Part shown: positions 18,426 to 20,481 of the stretch, piece after piece
Position numbering within the stretch: the stretch's first letter is position 1
How the letters are laid out: every line of letters begins with the position of its first letter
Source: an uncultured Gammaproteobacteria bacterium
GTDB taxonomy: Bacteria; Pseudomonadota; Gammaproteobacteria; Rariloculales; Rariloculaceae
DNA: 20,481 nucleotides
Assembly (NCBI GenBank): GCA_946887385.1
Contig: CAMPKU010000049.1
Span: forward strand, 1 to 20,481
Direction of reading: 5' to 3'
Notes under the pieces: generated by a model
Told to the model about the DNA's origin: nothing
The model's input: the letters and a program-made list of their open reading frames with translations, nothing else
Databases searched by the model: none
Program-made: the position numbers and the translations under genes

Positions 18426-19262
18426 ATGACGGACACCCGAGAAGGTCGCGGCAGGCTTTACGTCGTGGGTACGCCGATCGGCAATGTCGATGACTTGAGT
18501 CCGCGAGCCCGCGACGTCCTTGCGATGGCGGATGTCATTGCGGCCGAGGATACGCGCCACACTCTAAGATTGCTATCGCGAATCGCGGTGAAATCGCGAC
18601 TTATCGCGTATCACGAGCATAACGAAGCCGAGCTCGTGCCCGAGTTTCTGGACCAGCTCGAGCAGGGTCAATCGATCGCCCTCGTCAGTGACGCCGGCAC
18701 GCCGCTGATCAGCGATCCCGGCTGGCGGCTCGTGAATGCGGCGCAAGCCGCAGGCGTCGCCGTGGTGCCGATTCCGGGCCCGTGCGCCGCCATCGCCGCG
18801 TTGTGCGCGGCGGGCCTTCCAACCGACCATTTCGTGTTCGAGGGCTTCTTGCCGCGCCGCGACGGCCCGCGGGCCGAGCGGCTCGCATGGTTGCGCCGCG
18901 AGCAGCGGACGATCGTCATTTACGAAGCCGTGCACCGCGTGGCGGCGACGCTGGCCGCGTTACGCACGGCTTTCGGCGACGAACGCCGAGCGGCCATCGC
19001 GCGCGAGCTCACGAAGACGCACGAGCAGATCGCGACCGGCACGCTGGCAGCGCTCGCCGCGCGACTCGACGCGGATATCCCGCTGCTCGGCGAATTCGTG
19101 CTCGTCGTCGCAGGCGCCGCAGCGGCCGCGCCCGACGAGGCCGAGGCGCAGCGCGTGTACGCACTCCTCGCGGCCGAGCTCCCGCCCGACCAAGCTTTGA
19201 AGCTCACCGCCGCGGTCACCGGCTTGCCGCGCAACGCCCTCTACCGCCTCACCCGCACCTGA
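18426..19262 (+). CDS. rsmI: 16S rRNA (cytidine-1402-2'-O)-methyltransferase RsmI
   Basis: RsmI 2'-O-methylates C1402 of 16S rRNA next to the RsmH target, tuning decoding fidelity. The 278-residue protein has the tetrapyrrole-methylase fold and family motifs: RLYVVGTPIGNVDDLSPRA (residues about 11-29), ADVIAAEDTRHTLRLL, SLVSDAGTPLISDPGWRLV-like LVSDAGTPLISDPGWRLV, VPIPGPCAAIAALCAAGL, FEGFLPRR, and ELTKTHEQIATG with the C-terminal helical region. ATG 18426 was chosen because the upstream frame runs only over lpoA antisense. It is divergent from lpoA with a 21-base gap holding a palindrome CCGAGCTCGG (18411-18420), so its promoter must lie inside lpoA. Ribosome site is weak. Notably, rsmH, encoding the N4-methylase for the same base, lies 1.1 kb downstream. 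Confidence 0.97.
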   Translation: MTDTREGRGRLYVVGTPIGNVDDLSPRARDVLAMADVIAAEDTRHTLRLLSRIAVKSRLIAYHEHNEAELVPEFLDQLEQGQSIALVSDAGTPLISDPGWRLVNAAQAAGVAVVPIPGPCAAIAALCAAGLPTDHFVFEGFLPRRDGPRAERLAWLRREQRTIVIYEAVHRVAATLAALRTAFGDERRAAIARELTKTHEQIATGTLAALAARLDADIPLLGEFVLVVAGAAAAAPDEAEAQRVYALLAAELPPDQALKLTAAVTGLPRNALYRLTRT

Positions 19263-19291
19263 AGAGTGACTTTTCCCGCCTTTTTCCCGAG

Positions 19292-19297
19292 TACACT
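19292..19297 (+). promoter_or_regulatory. Candidate -10 of the rnpB promoter
   Basis: TACACT lies 29 bases after the rsmI stop and seven bases before the predicted 5' end of RNase P RNA (19304-19305), which fits a -10 element. The nearest -35 resembles GTGACT at 19266-19271, but its spacing of 20 bases is long, so the assignment is tentative. Confidence 0.45.
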
Positions 19298-19304
19298 AGC
19301 GCCC

Positions 19305-19644
19305 GGGAGTCGGCTGAGCAGCCGCTGGGCTAACGCCTGGAGGAAAGTCCGGGCTCCATGGGCAGGGTGCCAGGTAACGCCTGGGAGGCGCGAGCCTACG
19401 GAAAGTGCCACAGAAAACAAACCGCCGGCCGGCAACGGCAGGTAAGGGTGAAAAGGTGCGGTAAGAGCGCACCGCGCAGGTGGTAACACGTGCGGCAGGG
19501 TAAACCCCACCCAGAGCAAGACCGAATAGGGGAGCGCTAAGTGTGCCCACACGAGCTCCCGGGTAGGTCGCTACAGGTGCGCGGCGACGCGCATCGCAGA
19601 GGAATGGCTGCTCTCGACAGAACCCGGCTTATAGGCCGACTCCC
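19305..19644 (+). ncRNA. rnpB: RNase P RNA, bacterial type A
   Basis: RNase P RNA is the catalytic subunit that cuts 5' leaders from tRNA precursors. The ends were set by a perfect ten-base P1 helix: GGGAGTCGGC (19305-19314) with GCCGACTCCC (19635-19644). Between them are the conserved landmarks GGAGGAAAGTCCGGGCTCC, GGTGCCAGGTAACGCCTGGG, CAAACCGCC, GGTAAGGGTGAAA, GTGCGGTAAGAGCGCACCGC, GGTAAACCCCACCC, GAATAGGGG and CGACAGAACCCGGCTTA. P12 is a short AGGC/GCCT stem with a GCGA loop (19386-19397). The P3 region is unusually short, a six-pair stem CTGGGC/GCCTGG closed by TAAC (19325-19340). Total about 340 bases, against 377 in E. coli. The rsmI-rnpB-mraZ position matches Pseudomonas. No terminator with a U-tract is seen downstream. 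Confidence 0.98.
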
Positions 19645-19672
19645 TTCTTATCTCGTCTGAAAGGCCCGAAGA

Positions 19673-19775
19673 GGGGACGGATTGATTTTCGAAGGGGGGT
19701 TGCCCGTCGTCGAGGATAGATCCGCCCGCTCCCCCTTCGAAAATAAATCCGTCCCCGCAAAAAAATCCGTCCCCC
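19673..19775. repeat. REP/MITE-like palindromic element downstream of rnpB
   Basis: Two 26-base arms, 19673-19698 and 19731-19756, are inverse copies with one mismatch, separated by 32 bases. The arm begins GGGGACGGATT and ends TTTTCGAAGGGGG. A third, partial copy (AAATCCGTCCCC-type, 19764-19775) follows in the same orientation as the right arm. No coding frame is convincing. From memory, GGGGACGGATTTATTTTC-type sequences are common dispersed repeats linked to REP-associated tyrosine transposases in proteobacteria; that link is inference here. It sits between rnpB and the mra promoter and could fold into a long hairpin. Confidence 0.6.
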
Positions 19776-19823
19776 CACGACGCTAACTGTTTGTCGGTTC
19801 GGCGCTTTTTCCCTCGATTCGCG

Positions 19824-19852
19824 TTGACCTGCGCCGTGGCTGTCAATATAGT
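19824..19852 (+). promoter_or_regulatory. Predicted sigma-70 promoter of the mraZ-rsmH division/cell-wall cluster
   Basis: TTGACC (19824-19829) and TATAGT (19847-19852) are separated by exactly 17 bases, each matching five of six consensus bases. Transcription would start near 19859, just before the MraZ box and about 42 bases ahead of the mraZ ATG. It is the best promoter in the window and corresponds by position to Pmra of E. coli. Confidence 0.75.
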
Positions 19853-19861
19853 GTCACGGAG

Positions 19862-19886
19862 TGGAGAAATGTGGGATGAAATGGGC
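19862..19886 (+). promoter_or_regulatory. MraZ box: three TGGNN repeats at ten-base spacing
   Basis: TGGAG (19862-19866), TGGGA (19872-19876) and TGGGC (19882-19886) are phased exactly ten bases apart. This is the known operator form for MraZ (TGGGN repeats with five-base spacers), which represses its own operon. The box lies just downstream of the predicted start of transcription and 14 bases before the mraZ ATG, so autoregulation is expected. The first repeat departs from TGGG at its fourth base. Confidence 0.75.
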
Positions 19887-19900
19887 CTAGCCGGCTGGTT

Positions 19901-20353
19901 ATGTTTCGCGGCGCTACCAAAATCACCCTTGATGCCAAGGGTCGGATGGCCATCCCGGTCCGCTACCGGGAACGCCTTCTGACCGTGGGCGGCAAGGTGG
20001 TGGTGACCGTCGATCGTGACCACTGCTTGCTCATTTACCCACTGCCCGATTGGGAGGAGATCGAACGCAAGCTCATGCGCCTGCCGACACTCAACAAGCA
20101 GGTGCGACGTTTGCAGCGTTTGATGCTCGGGTATGCCACGGAGCTCGAAATGGACGGCCACGGTCGAATCCTCCTGACGCGAGAGTTGCGCGAGTTCGCG
20201 GACCTCACGCGCCAGGCGATGCTGATCGGACAGGGCAACAAGTTCGAGCTTTGGAGCGACGAGCGTTGGAGCAAGCGCCGCGACGAGTGGCTGGCGGACG
20301 ACGAAGGCGAACAAGCGGGCCTACCACAAGAACTCGAATCGCTGTCTCTGTAG
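19901..20353 (+). CDS. mraZ: Transcriptional regulator MraZ
   Basis: MraZ is a ring-forming AbrB-fold DNA-binding protein that represses the division/cell-wall cluster from its own promoter. The 150-residue product carries the two characteristic DXXXR motifs, DAKGR (residues 11-15) and DGHGR (85-89), each within a SpoVT/AbrB half-domain, plus [10 protein letters not shown] at the N-terminus and [19 protein letters not shown] 19901 gives the canonical MFRG start; the ribosome site is weak (GGCTGG upstream). A promoter and a three-repeat MraZ box precede it, and rsmH follows 13 bases after the TAG stop. Length matches E. coli (152). Its role in this organism is inferred from the family and the intact operator. 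Confidence 0.97.
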   Translation: MFRGATKITLDAKGRMAIPVRYRERLLTVGGKVVVTVDRDHCLLIYPLPDWEEIERKLMRLPTLNKQVRRLQRLMLGYATELEMDGHGRILLTRELREFADLTRQAMLIGQGNKFELWSDERWSKRRDEWLADDEGEQAGLPQELESLSL

Positions 20354-20366
20354 CGCATTACTGCCG

Positions 20367-20481
20367 GTGACCAGAGCGCCTGGACATCAGCCCGTGCTGC
20401 TCCAGGAAGCGCTCGAGAGTTTGTCATTGCGGGATGACGGTTGGTACGTCGATGCGACCTACGGACGCGGTGGGCATAGCG
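20367..20481 (+). CDS. rsmH: 16S rRNA (cytosine-1402-N4)-methyltransferase RsmH, N-terminal part (truncated by window end)
   Basis: RsmH (MraW) N4-methylates C1402 of 16S rRNA. Only the first 38 residues are present. They carry the family N-terminus [14 protein letters not shown] (residues about 6-19) and the start of the S-adenosylmethionine site [10 protein letters not shown] (residues 29-38; DATFGRGGHS in many relatives). The start is GTG 20367, 13 bases after the mraZ stop; it puts the HQPVLL motif at the expected distance from the N-terminus. The gene continues beyond the window, where ftsL and the other mra/fts genes would be expected. Confidence 0.93.
   Translation, partial: MTRAPGHQPVLLQEALESLSLRDDGWYVDATYGRGGHS

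Noticed and set aside
18405..18560. Upstream extension of the lpoA frame by 52 codons
   Set aside because: It would overlap rsmI antisense and place the lipoprotein signal in the interior; the ATG at 18404 gives a proper signal and lipobox.
19650..19860. Search for a CRISPR array or tRNA in the rnpB-mraZ gap
   Set aside because: The repeats are an inverted pair plus a partial copy without regular spacers, and no tRNA-like cloverleaf or GTTCGA-type T-arm is visible.
19571..20314. Minus-strand open frame over the rnpB end, the repeat and mraZ (247 codons)
   Set aside because: It crosses RNase P RNA, a palindrome and mraZ in antisense, which excludes a real gene.

Overview
This window is a dense stretch of core genome from a GC-rich gammaproteobacterium. 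Every gene except the two cut by the window ends appears intact, and no phage, transposase, CRISPR array or defence genes are visible. The order lptC-lptA-lptB-rpoN-hpf-rapZ divergent from ibaG-murA, then a DegS/AlgW-type protease, petABC-sspAB, diaA-yraN-lpoA, rsmI, rnpB and mraZ-rsmH follows, from memory, the order in Pseudomonas aeruginosa (rpoN to mraZ region). Many genes that lie between these in Pseudomonas or E. coli are missing here. I infer a deep-branching or Xanthomonadales/Steroidobacterales-like lineage, but the genus cannot be fixed from the sequence alone.

Positions 1-4248 (+ strand) hold lower glycolysis and glycerate entry: the 3' end of pgk, a MOFRL-family glycerate 2-kinase, a PykA-type pyruvate kinase and a patatin-like phospholipase, all tightly packed or overlapping. 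Glycerate kinase feeds 2-phosphoglycerate into the pathway between Pgk and pyruvate kinase. Positions 4256-8834 (- strand) carry lptC-lptA-lptB-rpoN-hpf-rapZ: LPS transport, sigma-54, ribosome hibernation and the RNase adaptor that controls amino-sugar synthesis. Divergently, ibaG and murA (8963-10486, +) start peptidoglycan precursor synthesis, and a membrane-anchored HtrA-family protease (10491-11552, -) converges on murA.

Positions 11587-15409 (+) are the cytochrome bc1 operon petABC, with a TATAAT promoter and a leader hairpin over the petA ribosome site, followed by sspA and sspB. Positions 15514-18404 (-) encode lpoA-yraN-diaA: the PBP1A activator, a predicted nuclease-fold protein and the DnaA-initiation regulator. 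rsmI diverges from lpoA with a 21-base gap. Then come RNase P RNA (rnpB), a short palindromic REP/MITE-like element, and the head of the division/cell-wall cluster: a near-consensus sigma-70 promoter, a three-repeat MraZ box, mraZ and the start of rsmH.

I did not find an undescribed multi-gene system. The observations most worth checking are: an Asp-to-Glu change in the catalytic triad of the DegS-like protease; sspB, whose conserved N-terminus lies upstream of any standard start codon; the petA leader hairpin; the REP-like palindrome between rnpB and mraZ; a shortened P3 arm in rnpB; and the compressed synteny, with ptsN, kdsCD/mla, hisGDC, rplM-rpsI and a BON-domain gene absent at their usual places.
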